Origin: Tipula vernalis
Lineage: Eukaryota > Arthropoda > Insecta > Diptera > Tipulidae
Length of the DNA stretch: 64,000 nucleotides
Assembly: GCA_958295665.1 (NCBI GenBank)
Contig: OY282560.1
Span: 207,374,420 to 207,438,419 of the forward strand
Reading direction: 5' to 3'
Numbering within the stretch: the stretch's first letter is position 1; each line of letters starts with the position of its first letter. The notes under the pieces were generated by a model. The model was not told the origin of the DNA, did not search any database, and was given only the letters and a program-made list of their open reading frames with translations. Positions 35,341-46,469 of the stretch are shown here, piece after piece. The translations under genes and the position numbers were made by a program.

Positions 35341-37830
35341 TTAGGCCAATAGTGGCCCATTGTGATAACACAGGATCATATCCCTTACTGATACCACATT
35401 ATGCTTCAACCATGTCACGATTTCCCCGACCGCCACCACTTCAGCTTGGTACACGCTGCAGTAGTCAGGAAGACGAACAGAAATATTAACATTAAGCTTC
35501 TCACAGAAGACTCCGGCTCCTACCTTACCATCTAGCTTAGAGCCGTCCGTGAAAAATTGTTTCAAACCCCATCTCTTACCTATGGCGTTCCTGCACGAGT
35601 AAATGGCTACAGTGACCTTATTTACCCTCTCTAACGTGTTAGGCATCCAGCTGAGTTTACTGTCCAAGATTATGCCCAAGAATCTCGCTCTATCAGAAAA
35701 AGTCAGTCTAGTGCCGTTTATCGTAGGCAGGCAAACTACCGGAATTTTATACTTCCTGGTAAAAAGTACCAGCTCTGTCTTGGACGGGTTGATCCCTAAT
35801 CCACATTTGCTAGCCCATTTGGTAACGATCAATAGTGCATTCTGCATAACATCTCTAATCGTGTCCAAATATTTACCTGATACCGCTATCGCTACATCAT
35901 CTGCGTACCCTACAGCCAATACCCCCTCTCTCTCCAGTTCCAACAGCAATTCGTTAATCACTATACTCCAGAGAGAAGGGGACATTACACCTTCCTGCGG
36001 GGTTCCTCTAACCACCCGCCTTCTAATTGTGGACTCCCCCAGTTCTAAGGTAATAACCCTGCTTAACAGCATATGATTAATCAGAGCTGACAATCCAACC
36101 ATGATCGCCTCCGTCTTTACGTTATTAAAGGCACCTTCAATATCGAGGAATGAGACCATACAGAACTCCTGCGAGTAAATTGACTTCTCAATTGTGCGTA
36201 CCAAAGCGTGCAAGGCTGTGTCCACCGAACTCTCTTTACACTACGCATGCTGTGACATTGCCCAATTGCTGGGTTCAATTTTTGATCGTATAAATACATC
36301 CACCATCTTTTCCAATGTTTTAAGCAGAAAGGATGGTAGAGTTATAGGCTTCAGGTCCTACGAATAAGCATTCGAGCTTTTCCCCGCTTTCGGAATGAAG
36401 ACCACCTTGACCTCCGTCCATTTCCTAGGAATATAGACAAATTTCAGACATCCTCTGAAGATCATCTCCAGCCAGGGAAGGATGACTGCCAAGTTCCTCT
36501 GGATCTCCGCTGGTATAATCCTATCTGGGCCAGCCGATTTATAAGGCTTAAACTCGTTCATTGCCTACGCGATCCATTCCCTATCCACGATGCCTTCCAT
36601 TTCTATTGAAGGTATTTCTCGATGAGGCTCCATCGAGTCATCGTGGCTTCCCGGAAAGTGCGTATTTATTAGAAGCTCAGAGATTTTATACTCCATGACC
36701 CATCCGGCCTAATTAAATAACTAGGACTGGTTGGGTTTGGTAGAAACAATCTTCCTAAGGCGGAAAGTCTCAGATACCTCTTTCATTTTACCACAGAAGA
36801 GTCTCCAGGACCCCTTTGTGCCTTCCTCAACTCTCTTTTATAATTCCTCAGGTCCTCCTTATATGAGTCCCAATGCCGAGCTTCCCTGGTGTTCTTGCCC
36901 CTATTAAAGGCTACCCTACAAGCCTTCCGATAGGTCTCCAATCCAGTGGACCACCATGTCGGCTTCTGTTTGCCCCTAGGTTTTATCAGGGGGCACGCAG
37001 CATTAAATGAAAGATTGCATGCCTTTGTGACAATATCAACCATGCAATCCAGTTCTTCTACTGTCGCCGGAAGTTCTGGAACCTCCAGCGGCAATACCTC
37101 CTCTAACACCTCCCCATATTTGTTCCAGTTTGTCCTTCTAGGATTCCTGAAGGCTTTCCGGGTAACAGGGTTGACGTTGAGGTGATATATTACATACCGG
37201 TGATCAGAGAATGAGTGCTCATTCTCCACTCTCCATCCCCTGATCATACGAATAATAGTATCTGACGCAAATGTCACATCCAAGACCTCCTGCCGATTCC
37301 TGACAATAAATGTTGGTTCTCGCCCAATATTGCAAACTAAAAGGTTAGTATTTAATAAGTATTCAAAAAAAATAACTCACCCCTTTCACTAATGTCTGTC
37401 ACTCCCCAGATTGTGTGATGCGCGTTTGCATCACATCCAAGTATGACACCTACCTTTCTTTGACCTGCTTCCCGGATCAGTTCCCCCAGGTATCCGATGG
37501 AACCTCCTTCTCCCGATCCATATAGGCTGAGGCTAGCCGTAATTTTTCACAGCAAAACTCAACGCTCGCCGCGGTAACATCCCCACTACTAAATTGATGA
37601 AGAAGAAAAATATTCAAATTATTTTTCGCCAAAATACACGATCTGAGCTTCTCAGAGTTGCCTGAGTATAATAATTTATACCCTTTCGTTCTGAGGCCAC
37701 AGATCCTGTTATTGTTAATCCAAGGTTCTTGGATTAGCACTAAGTCTTCATCTGACTTAGTCAGTCTGAGAACGAGAGCTGCCGAGGTAGCCTTCGTGTG
37801 ATGCAGGTTTATTTGTATAATGTTAACCAT
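35341..37830 (-). pseudogene. LOA-like LINE ORF2 (endonuclease, RT, RNase H), broken
   Basis: The endonuclease starts MVNIIQINLHHTKATSAAL and LVLIQEPWINNNRICGL (37830-37477). Its end is HSFSDHRYVIYHLN (about 37220), followed by the linker to 36783. RT fragments are YKSAGPDRIIPAEIQ (36561-36358), then VSFLDIEGAFNNVKTEAIM, TPQEGVMSPSLW and VGYADDVAIAVSG (catalytic YADD, 36225-35600). A deletion joins the RT end to an RNase H with FFTDGSKLDGKVGAGVF and YQAEVVAVGEI. In-frame stops at about 36240, 36560 and 36720 interrupt it. Confidence 0.85.
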
Positions 37831-37929
37831 TGTGACCTACCTTATTCATCTCTTCCTCTACTTCCCGTATCGGAAAAGTAACCCCTGGACAACCGCCAGT
37901 ATCCATCGTTTCGCCGCCCATCTTCTCTT

Positions 37930-38883
37930 TTAATGCTTTTGTGTGGTCGCCGTTGCCATCCGCCGTTGAGTTAGGGACTCCCTGTTTAACAGCATAATTG
38001 TCAACCTATAGCCCCCTTTGGCCTCCTCTTGTTTCACTATCTTCCAATTCTTTGCCGGAAGATGTAGGTTACTGGCCTGGATGATCTCAATGACCTCCTC
38101 AGGCTTCTCTGGCTTGGTTGGCAACCAGACGCGTGTCCTCGGTTTGCTCGGAATTTCCTCCTTACTGACCGCCTCCAGCTTCGCGCCCTGCCATACCTCG
38201 CCTACTTTGGCCACTGCCATTCTATACAGATCTACCGATCTTTTATCTGAGCACGCAGTCAACCACCCTGCATCCCTACAGGACGGTGGGGATCCCGGAT
38301 TATCTCTCAGGACTTCCAAAAATACGGAGTTCAGTTCGTTGTAAACCAACTTCCATTTTTCAGCCGTAATGCTCCCGTCTTCCTGACCCCTGTCAATGAC
38401 GGCTAACATCAAGGCATGCTCCTTCAAGATTTCGCTGAACAGCTTCATCTTTTGGTCATTTAGGGCTCCTGTGGTTGCCTTGGCTCGTTTAGCGTCGCCC
38501 GGTATTTCCTCATCAAGTGACCTCATTCTTTTCGAACCAAGATCCTTATCCAAAGTGCCGCTGCCGACAACTTTCCTCGCCCATGCCACGGATTCCTTTT
38601 GTTCTGGTGTTAACTGCCGCTCTGGGGTGGCAGTCAGCCTTTCCAAAATTCTGTGCGCCGACCGTTTTTAACGATATCGTCGCTTCGCCGGAAAGACCCC
38701 TTCTGATTTCCTGCTTTTTTGTTTGGCTCCGTTTCCGCTTCTACCTGGCTTTAATACCACGGTATTGCTTCCCCCTGCCGCTAAGGAGGGAACCCCACCT
38801 AGGTGCAAACTACTCCCTTCCTTGTTGCTTCCCGGTTTTTGAAGGGTAACGGCCCCTATTTCTTTGATTTTGGTATCATTCAT
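37930..38883 (-). pseudogene. LOA-like LINE ORF1 (DUF4780-like)
   Basis: The frame 38646-37930 reads LTPEQKESVAWARKVVGSGT, a KRAK basic stretch, RSVDLYRMAVAKVGEVWQGA and TRVWLPTKPEKPEEVIEIIQ. This Trp-rich RVWLP word recalls DUF4780 proteins found in insect LINEs. The upstream frame 38883-38668 (MNDTKIKEIGAVTLQKPGSN) is probably its true N terminus, with one shift or stop near 38660. RNA-binding coat protein is the presumed role. No CCHC knuckle is seen. Confidence 0.65.
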
Positions 38884-39191
38884 GCTATTCCCGATGAGTA
38901 TCGGAGAAACATGGGCAGAGATCCGTATACACAGGTAAGGCTAAATACAACTGGAGGTCGCCAGGTATCCAGAGGGCTCCGTTCGCCTTTCCATGCTGGG
39001 CATCATAGGTACTCAGAATTTAATGAACTGAGGTTAAACACTCCCCAATTCTCTGAGACTCTCCCACCAGCTGGACTGCGATTGGGGGCGGCTTATTTAA
39101 TTCACCGCTAACGTACCTATCGATAGGCCGTCCACTATCCACCACCTGTGACCCCCCCCCCCCCCCCCGATAGCTGCAGTACGCCACGGGC

Positions 39192-39201
39192 ATGATCCCA
39201 A
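39192..39201. repeat. Target-site duplication, 5' side of the LOA-like LINE
   Basis: ATGATCCCAA, identical to 35291-35300. It lies in the conserved Asp-Asp-Pro region of the Amt pseudogene. Confidence 0.9.
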
Positions 39202-39994
39202 AGGATCATCAATTTTCATTTTATCAAATAGTGGCATTGCCAAGCACGTTAGCAACCCTCCTCAATCATTCCAACAAAAACTGCCTCCCACGTATTATAC
39301 AAAAAACATCCAGCTGTAACGGATAACAACGAAGATATTATTGTACTGCATAATACCATTTTGCTCCACTTACACCGTACGTACTGCCTGCATTAAATGT
39401 TAACCAACCCCATCATAGCATAAATAGTCCGACATATGCTTTTGCCGGATTACACATTGGCGGTGAACGATTTCCATTATCATATCGATCCAGACGTGGC
39501 CCTAAAATGAACCCTGCTGCTAGTGCAGATACATCGCCAACTAAATGTACGGGAAAATAATTCAGTTTAATTTAATTATATGTAGCTCAACCCATTTTGA
39601 CAGCAGGGTTCCAAAGTCGACCCATATTGAATGTATTCCTTAGACAAAGAAATTACACGTATATTTTTAAGCCTTCGGTTGTTCCGACATTTTCAATGTT
39701 GTTTTTGATTTAGTAGTCACGGACTGCAGATGTGATTTGTGTTGTATAGCAGATATTTTTGATCCTATATTAGATAGGCCTTAGATAAAACTAAATTTGG
39801 CAAAAAATAATTTTTCGAAAGTGCTGTTAGAGTAGGAGTTTCAACGAAATGAACGTACCCAAATTTGTTGACCTTAGAGGACATAGATAAAATAGATCGG
39901 TGCACAAAACAGACATACGACGATGAGCATTCGATAAATAGGCCAATGTAAACCAACATTCATTTATACAAATCACCAACCGCCAGGATGCTTT

Positions 39995-40545
39995 ATTATA
40001 TCATCAAACGTAAAAATATCGTCAAATATCATCGTGATCAAATATCATATCAAATAATATGCTATCATTGAATCTCATGAAATATCTTCAAATATTATCA
40101 AAATTTACCAAATATTAACAAATACTACATATCAAATATCACCAATACCAAATTACATCAAATATTATAAATATTTATGTTAAATTTGTTTTGTTTTTAT
40201 ATTATTTTCTCAAACAATCGTTACCGGTAACGAATGCGCAGCCGGTAATTTACGTTACAAATGTCGAAAGATGAATTTTACTAAATGAGTAAGTAATTTA
40301 CACAATGAGCGATCGCCAGTCAAATATTTTCGAATACTACCAAATACAATTACTTCAAATATTATCTATTACGTATAATTAAAGAACATAAAATGTCGTC
40401 AGACATCATCGAATATCATCAATTATAATATCATTAAATATCATCAAATATCAACCAACATCTTCCAATATCATAAAATATCGATTAATAAATTTCAAAT
40501 ATCAAAAAATACAAATATCAAATATTAAACATCAAATAGAATCAC
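39995..40545. repeat. Degenerate ATCAAATAT minisatellite
   Basis: Dozens of variants of ATCAAATATCA, in one orientation, fill 39995-40165 and 40315-40545. They are separated by about 130 bp containing GTTACCGGTAAC, a 12-bp perfect palindrome, near 40220. No open frame is maintained. Confidence 0.7.
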
Positions 40546-40577
40546 AAATAGTGCTCACAATTTAATTAATTTAGATT

Positions 40578-41028
40578 CTACTTATAAGTATAACATAATC
40601 GTTTAGTAAATTTACAGGTTGACAGGTTTATCAGTCTGAGTTGATCTGTTCTTCTCAGTCGCCTAAATCGCGGCTGTTTTAGTATCTCCCTGGCCAATTC
40701 GTTGGGATGTTCTTCTAGTTTTGAGTAATATTTCGAACTGAATTCTTTAATGGTTTCTTTAACGGTTTTAATTCCAAGGTTGTCATGTATATTACTATTT
40801 CGAATGTACCAAGGAGCATTGGTAATACTGCGAAGTATTTTCGCTTGGTTTCGTTGAAGGAAGTCTGTTTGAAGTGCTGGTGGATCCCCATAACTGAATA
40901 CCATATGTCCATATGGGTTTGATTATCGCTTTGTACAGTAGAACTTTATTGGCTAATGACAACTGAGATTTTCTTCCGAGCAAATGTTCGTCAAAGAGGA
41001 TAGACGTGTTTTTTTCTATCCTCTTCAA
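40578..41028 (-). pseudogene. Jockey-type LINE fragment (RT C terminus)
   Basis: Two overlapping frames, one shift apart, read LSLANKVLLYKAIIKPIWTY and GIQLWGSTSTSN. They continue NQAKILRSITNAPWYIRNSN and DNLGIKTVKETIKEFSSKYY. The same APWYVRN word ends the LINE at 47745-49232. Only the last 150 codons of ORF2 survive. Confidence 0.8.
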
Positions 41029-41697
41029 AAATTTAATTTTATTTTATTTTTATCTTTATTTTTGTTTTATTTATGTAATGTTATGTATAAACTTTATATA
41101 CATATGTATATACATTTTAATTTTAATTTTAACTCTAATTAAATTCAATTTTAGTGTAATAATAATTAAAGTGTAGTGAAATAATAATTAAAGTGTAATT
41201 TTGTCAGGCAATGTTTTATATTTGTAGATAAAGAAATCAAAACTATTGATTTCTTGCTTAAGTGCATCATTTGGTGTTTTGTGTGATTGTACATAAAATT
41301 CAATTTCAATTTTAATTACTAAATTTAATAATTGGATAGTATTAAGATAATTTTAACTTAAATAGAAATACGTCGTAGTTAATTTCATATTAGATTTTAT
41401 TTTCACGCGCGCTTATATATGTTCTTTTGTTTGATTTTATGTACAATCGATACAAATATATGCTCGAAACATGATATATAACAGGGCCAACAATATGTTT
41501 ATTCAGCTGTCTCGTTCGCTCTTTACACAGATTCTATTAAGGAAATGTACTATGTTTTGTTGGTTTTTGTATTGTAATATACAAACAACAACAAAAAAAG
41601 AGAGAATTTTTCGTTGGTTTTGGTATAGTCGTCACAAAAATTTTCCTGTATCTTGATACATAGATCAGGTATGTTTGTATGTGCGCTATAAGGTCTC

Positions 41698-41705
41698 CTG
41701 CTACG
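41698..41705. repeat. 8-bp target-site duplication, left (41706-46759 transposon)
   Basis: CTGCTACG, repeated at 46760-46767. A paralogous unfilled site at 47321-47330 (CTCCTGATACGCACATG) supports this boundary. Confidence 0.85.
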
Positions 41706-41994
41706 AAGTCAGTGAAGTTAGCCCGAGCCCGAACTTTTGGTTCATTTCTTGGATAGAATGTAGCCATCCCGAAAAAGTGTAAATTCTGTAAAAAGTGTAG
41801 GCTCATCCCGAAAAAATATTATAATTAAAATGTATCTAACACGAAAAACAGTCAAGTTTAAACCAAATGAATACTATTAAATTTCTTAAAGGATATGTGT
41901 AACAAAAAATATAAATTCCTTTAAGAGTAAAGCACATAAATTTATGTTCTGCTGGTAAAGTAAACATTTACTATGAAGAAAGCATACATTATAT
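41706..41994 (+). repeat. Left terminal inverted repeat
   Basis: Carries AAGTCAGTGAAGTTAGCCC, two copies of CATCCCGAAAAA about 40 bp apart, and a block around GTAAAGCACATAAATTTATG. All recur in inverse order at 46470-46759 with few differences. Confidence 0.88.
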
Positions 41995-42290
41995 ACAGCC
42001 AATACTAGAGATATAGCTTAATGGTTTTTTATATGGACAGATAGGCCATGATACTAGCTAACAGCCGGCCAACACCCCAGCTCCATATCATGGAGATAAA
42101 AATATGTTTTCGAAAAATTTGCATTTTTAGTGTAGCGTGTGTGATATGGAGAAACCTTAAATTATATACAGCCAATACTTGAGATATAGCTTAATGGTTT
42201 TTTATATGGACAGATAGGCCATGATACTAGCTAACAGCCGGACAACACCCCAGCTCCATATAGCCGGCCAACACCCCAGCTCCATAAATT
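41995..42290 (+). repeat. 173-bp repeat, left array (about 1.7 copies)
   Basis: The word ACAGCCAATACT occurs at 41995 and 42168, exactly 173 bp apart. The unit is the inverse of that in the right array. A short extra duplication of GCCGGCCAACACCCCAGCTC ends it at 42290, where coding sequence begins. Confidence 0.88.
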
Positions 42291-42853
42291 CGAACCTTCA
42301 ATTTGGAACTTTTGATGTTTATAGCACAAAAGATACTACTTTTCATCCTTTTAAAAAATTCCAACATACATCCAAATCTCAAAGAGACTTATATAAAGAA
42401 AATTTGCTTCGGAATACTGTTGAGATAGTCTCGGAAAACTTAACCAACGAGGAGGATCTCAATTTTTTTGCTAAAACAAATACTGCAAAACTGTTAAAAG
42501 ACAGACGAGTATTAAGCAAAATTAGATCGGAAGCTTTACTATCTAACGACAATCATTCCGACGATATCGAGGACGTTCATTTGGAGAAACAAAAGAGTGA
42601 TTTGAATCCAGATGAATCGTATATTAACCAGGTGGGTAAAAACCCATTCTGTGTAACGACATGCTCCAAAACTCAATGTATGGTGCTTAAAAAGGTAAAG
42701 GAGCGGTATAAAAATGAAGAGCTGACGGTATATTTAGATGCTACAGGTAGGCTTGTTAGAAAACCGTATAAAACTTGTAAGTCAGTGATGTACTATGCTC
42801 TCGTCGAAATGTCAAATCGCAGCAAAAAGACACCGCTACACCATATCCACTGA
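42221..42853 (+). pseudogene. Transposase N-terminal part (frameshifted from the next frame)
   Basis: An open frame of 210 codons. The first 20 or so are read from the repeat array and are probably not native; real coding likely begins near SNLQFGTFDVYS. It contains PFCVTTCSKTQCMVLKKV (a Cys cluster) and then LTVYLDATGRLVRKP. The Asp at residue 173 is a good candidate for the first catalytic Asp of a DDE/RNase-H-fold transposase. It ends KKTPLHHIH-stop. A one-base shift at about 42840 would continue as YPLSDMISSSHN into the downstream frame, so both frames were one gene of about 870 residues. Confidence 0.75.
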
Positions 42854-42858
42854 GCGAT

Positions 42859-44832
42859 ATGATAAGTTCCAGCCATAACCCTCGAACCATAGGGAATTGG
42901 CTTAGAGAATATCGCCTATATGTTGAAGAAACTCTAAAAAAATGGCCAATTTTTGAAACCGTTGTAGCCGATTTTTCTTACGCAGAAATACATTCGATTC
43001 TGGATGCGTTTAATCGGATGAACTTGGTGGAATACATAAAGACTACCCATATGTGGGCAACAAAAGTAAGCTGCATAAAATCACCGGCAGAAGTAATAAA
43101 ACTAAGATTGTGTTGTTCACACATATTGCATAATATTGCTAAAGATGTTAGCATATACTACCAAAATTTTCCACAAGCTTATAAATTTGTGAGGGAGATT
43201 ATGGCTTCTATAATTGTGGCAAAAAATTATGAGGAAATTAAACAAATTTGGCGTGAGTTTGCAGTCTTATTAAATTCAAAATATATTACCACTACCGTAA
43301 AGCAAGCATTTTATAATCTAGTTGCCTTAATTGCTTTAAATATTAATGCAAAAAAATTAAATATAAGCGAAACTGACTGTCCGGTAGATTTAGGAATTGA
43401 GAAAGAATTAACTAAAAAAGATTTTTCTTGTCCGATTTACAAGCAAAGCCCCTTTTACAGTGATTTGCGAAAAATAAGTGGTTATATTGAATTATCTGTA
43501 TCGGAAGATTGCGATGAAGGAGCCCTCAATAATTTTTATAGTTTAAATTTTCAAAACACATTTTTAAAAAAGTATGCCAGTATATTACCTCTATTTACGG
43601 GAATTCTGCACCAAGGAAAACGTTGGAGCAACGGACATGTGGAAAATTACTTTCAAAAGAAGATGCCACTAAAAGTTGGCCGATTCGTGCGTGAAATCAA
43701 TCGGCGAAACAATATAATTTCTAAGGAAGTATTTTTTGATGTTCCAAAGTTGTCGTTAGGTAAACAAGAAATCCACCCAAAAATTAAATTAACGGAAAAT
43801 TGCGATCAAAGTCTAGTAGATATTCAAAAAAGTACCTCAGTGTGGAAGAGGAAAAATTCATATTCAACCCCTACAAGCTCCAAACAGAAAAAAACTAGCT
43901 TTGATTTTAACATTGTGAAATCGCTTACTAAATTAACAACCAGTGAGCATGAGATTGCTGCAATGGCAACATTGAGTCAACATTTTGACGAAACACCCAA
44001 AAGGGGGAAATCGATGAAGCCAAAATCAATTTTTACACAACAAAATACTGCATTACCATTAATTCGAAATGCTCTACACACATGCAGTTTTTATAAGAAT
44101 ACTTGTGCTATAAATTCTGTTTTCCAGGCAATCGCTTTAGCTATACAACAAGACACACATTTTTTAGCAAATCTGGAAAACAATCGAACGAAACGTTTGT
44201 TGCAATCCTTAATATGCCAAGATTTAGCAAAGGTATATGAAATCCGAAAAGAAATTTTGGTTGAAACCTTGGGTTTTACATCCGATTGCACAACTGAACT
44301 TTTTAATGTGTGTAGGAAATTATTTACCGAATTTCCAAGTGTAGAGGTAACATTAAAATGTTCCAATTCTAAATGTTCTAACAGAGAGCAAGAAAAGCGA
44401 CCAATAATTTATTTGGACATGGCATTATACAAAAAACTAGGTGTATCAAATATTGAGGATTGTTTTCAGGAAATTCCCCAAAAGTCTTGTAAAGACTGTT
44501 TTCAGTCCATGAACCCTTCAAAAGAAATGTATGGGCAAATTGTTTGTATAGACACTGAAGCGGTTGAAAAGACAAATATAAAATTGTCCGAAGTAGCAAC
44601 TAACATAAAAATTAACAATCAAGAATATCATGTGACGTCGGTTATTAGTTTTATTACTGACGGTTCCGGTTCTAAATACCCAAAGGCATCAGAAGGTCAT
44701 TATGTTTGTTTTGGCAAAAGAAATGAAAAATGGGAAAAATACGATAATTTAAGCACTTATGTACCGCTAATTCGAAACCCAAATTCCATAAAAATCAGGC
44801 CTCAAATAATAATTTATAAAAAAACAGACTGA
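42859..44832 (+). CDS. Transposase core fused to ubiquitin-specific-protease-like domain
   Basis: 657 codons; the native start is probably upstream, across the frameshift. Transposase part: VADFSYAEIHSILDAFN (Asp38, candidate second catalytic Asp), LRLCCSHILHNIAKDV (Cys85/86 and His88, the CxxH seen after the second Asp in hAT/MULE/P-type transposases) and SNGHVENYFQKKM (Glu262, candidate third residue). After a Lys/Ser-rich linker (about 320-400) comes KNTCAINSVFQAI (Cys416), which fits the USP Cys box NTCxxNSxxQ. A Cys cluster follows (CSNSKCSN about 510; CKDC about 545), then GHYVCFGKRNEKWEKYDN (His614), which fits the USP His box. Deubiquitinating activity is inference. The linkage would let a transposon alter ubiquitin marks on itself or host proteins. 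Confidence 0.8.
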   Translation: MISSSHNPRTIGNWLREYRLYVEETLKKWPIFETVVADFSYAEIHSILDAFNRMNLVEYIKTTHMWATKVSCIKSPAEVIKLRLCCSHILHNIAKDVSIYYQNFPQAYKFVREIMASIIVAKNYEEIKQIWREFAVLLNSKYITTTVKQAFYNLVALIALNINAKKLNISETDCPVDLGIEKELTKKDFSCPIYKQSPFYSDLRKISGYIELSVSEDCDEGALNNFYSLNFQNTFLKKYASILPLFTGILHQGKRWSNGHVENYFQKKMPLKVGRFVREINRRNNIISKEVFFDVPKLSLGKQEIHPKIKLTENCDQSLVDIQKSTSVWKRKNSYSTPTSSKQKKTSFDFNIVKSLTKLTTSEHEIAAMATLSQHFDETPKRGKSMKPKSIFTQQNTALPLIRNALHTCSFYKNTCAINSVFQAIALAIQQDTHFLANLENNRTKRLLQSLICQDLAKVYEIRKEILVETLGFTSDCTTELFNVCRKLFTEFPSVEVTLKCSNSKCSNREQEKRPIIYLDMALYKKLGVSNIEDCFQEIPQKSCKDCFQSMNPSKEMYGQIVCIDTEAVEKTNIKLSEVATNIKINNQEYHVTSVISFITDGSGSKYPKASEGHYVCFGKRNEKWEKYDNLSTYVPLIRNPNSIKIRPQIIIYKKTD

Positions 44833-45256
44833 ATTTACTTTAAAAAATAGAATACAGAATCACTGTCTTGAAAAGCCTACACAACCTTGTAAAATAATAT
44901 TACTAAAAAAAATTTAAAAAAATTAAAAAAAAAATTTAAAAAAAATTAAAAAAAATTTAAATCAAAAATGAAAAAAAAATAAAAAAAATGCTTAAAAAAA
45001 TTACCAAAAAATCATAAAATACATCTAATTATGATCATGAATTCCATTTTTTCTAGTTTTTTAGTTACACTACAATTTATTTATGTTTTATTTTAAATTT
45101 AGTTATGGGTAGCAAAGTCCTGATTTTTCCTCCTCGTGGTGCTACCTGGATAACGCGAATAAATCAGGCAATGTGGACCGAAGATAAAATTAATTTGAAA
45201 TATCGGACAAGTAGAAATATCAAGGAACTTAACTGTTAATCTATAATCGGTTTAGC
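44833..45256. other. 3' flank of the transposase gene, A-rich, with a 44-codon ORF
   Basis: 44880-45000 is nearly pure A/T low complexity and contains AATAAA. At 45105-45239 a small frame starts MGSKVLIFPPRGATWITRIN, just after a possible splice acceptor (AAATTTAG). It could be a 3' exon or chance. Confidence 0.4.
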
Positions 45257-46468
45257 TGTATATAATATAAGGTTTCTCTATATCACACACGCTACACTAA
45301 AAATACAAATTTTTCGAAAACATATGTTTATCCCCATGATATGAAGCTGGGGTGTTGGCCGGCTGTTAGCTAGTATCATGGCCTATCTGTCCATATAAAA
45401 AACCATTAAGCTATATCTCTAGTATTGGCTGTATATAATTTAAGGTTTCTCCATATCACACACGCTACACTAAAAATACAAATTTTTCGAAAACATATGT
45501 TTATCCCCATGATATGGAGCTGGGGTGTTGGCCGGCTGTTAGCTAGTATCATGGCCTATCTGTCCATATAAAAAACCATTAAGCTATATCTCTAGTATTG
45601 GCTGTATATAATTTAAGGTTTCTCCATATCACACACGGTACACTAAAAATACAAATTTTTCGAAAACATATGTTTATCCCCATGATATGAAGCTGGGGTG
45701 TTGGCCGGCTGTTAGCTAGTATCATGGCCTATCTGTCCATATAAAAAACCATTAAGCTATATCTCTAGTATTGGCTGTATATAATTTAAGGTTTCTCCAT
45801 ATCACACACGCTACACTAAAAATACAAATTTTTCGAAAACATATGTTTATCCCCATGATATGGAGCTGGGGTGTTGGCCGGCTGTTAGCTAGTATCATGG
45901 CCTATCTGTCCATATAAAAAACCATTAAGCTATATCTCTAGTATTGGCTGTATATAATTTAAGGTTTCTCCATATCACACACGCTACACTAAAAATACAA
46001 ATTTTTCGAAAACATATGTTTATCCCCATGATATGGAGCTGGGGTGTTGGCCGGCTGTTAGCTAGTATCATGGCCTATCTGTCCATATAAAAAACCATTA
46101 AGCTATATCTCTAGTATTGGCTGTATATAATTTAAGGTTTCTCCATATCACACACGCTACACTAAAAATACAAATTTTTCGAAAACATATGTTTATCCCC
46201 ATGATATGGACCTTGGGTGTTGGCCGGCTGTTAGCTAGTATCATGGCCTATCTGTCCATATAAAAAACCATTAAGCTATATCTCTAGTATTGGCTGTATA
46301 TAATTTAAGGTTTCTCCATATCACACACGCTACACTAAAAATACAAATTTTACGAAAACATATGTTGATCCCCATGATATGGACCTGGTGTGTTGGCCGG
46401 CTGTTAGCTAGTATCATGGCCTATCTGTCCATATAAAAAACCATTAAGCTATATCTCTAGTATTGGCT
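45257..46468 (-). repeat. Seven-copy 173-bp tandem array inside the transposon
   Basis: The word GGTTTCTC recurs at 45271, 45444, 45617, 45790, 45963, 46136 and 46309, an exact 173-bp period each time. Copies differ by only a few substitutions (for example GATATGAAGC versus GATATGGAGC, and GGACCTTGGG in copy 6). Each unit has GTGTTGGCCGGCTGTTAGCT and ATCATGGCCTATCTGTCC. Near-nucleosomal length and high homogeneity resemble young satellite DNA. Confidence 0.92.
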
Positions 46469-46469
46469 G

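Larger units (their letters stand above)
35301..39191 (-). mobile_element. LOA-like LINE inserted in the Amt pseudogene
   Basis: A 3.9-kb non-LTR retrotransposon between 10-bp duplications. Order on the minus strand: leader with a 17-nt G run (C's at 39152-39168 on the plus strand), ORF1, endonuclease, RT and RNase H, then a 3' end of TAACCTAACC-type repeats (35301-35323). The RT and RNase H are joined by a deletion, and several stops break ORF2. RNase H plus a DUF4780-like ORF1 suggests the LOA/I group; the clade is inference. Confidence 0.85.
35032..39564 (-). pseudogene. Ammonium transporter (Amt) pseudogene split by a LINE
   Basis: The 5' part (39564-39192) reads PVHLVGDVSALAAGFILGPR, MCNPAKAYVGLFML, a TGA at 39415-39413 where a Trp is expected, and then WGWLTFNAGSTYGVSGAKW. 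A deletion/shift follows, then SVTAGCFLYNTWEAVFVGMI, another shift, and LLTCLAMPLFDKMKIDDPLG. The 3' part (35300-35032) continues SYATHC, then after a deletion and shift GLLKGGGFLLLGIQSLTAA, a last helix and RMNPNDELLGAYLSEHN. All are conserved Amt/MEP words. The insertion at 35301-39191 lies within the DDPLG codons. It is an inverted paralogue of the intact-looking Amt start at 54203. Functional ammonium transport is impossible from this copy. Confidence 0.85.

Noticed and set aside
38018..39111. Plus-strand frames of 90-110 codons
   Set aside because: They are antisense shadows of the LOA-like LINE ORF1.
45257..46468. CRISPR array
   Set aside because: The repeats are contiguous 173-bp units without spacers, within a eukaryotic transposon.
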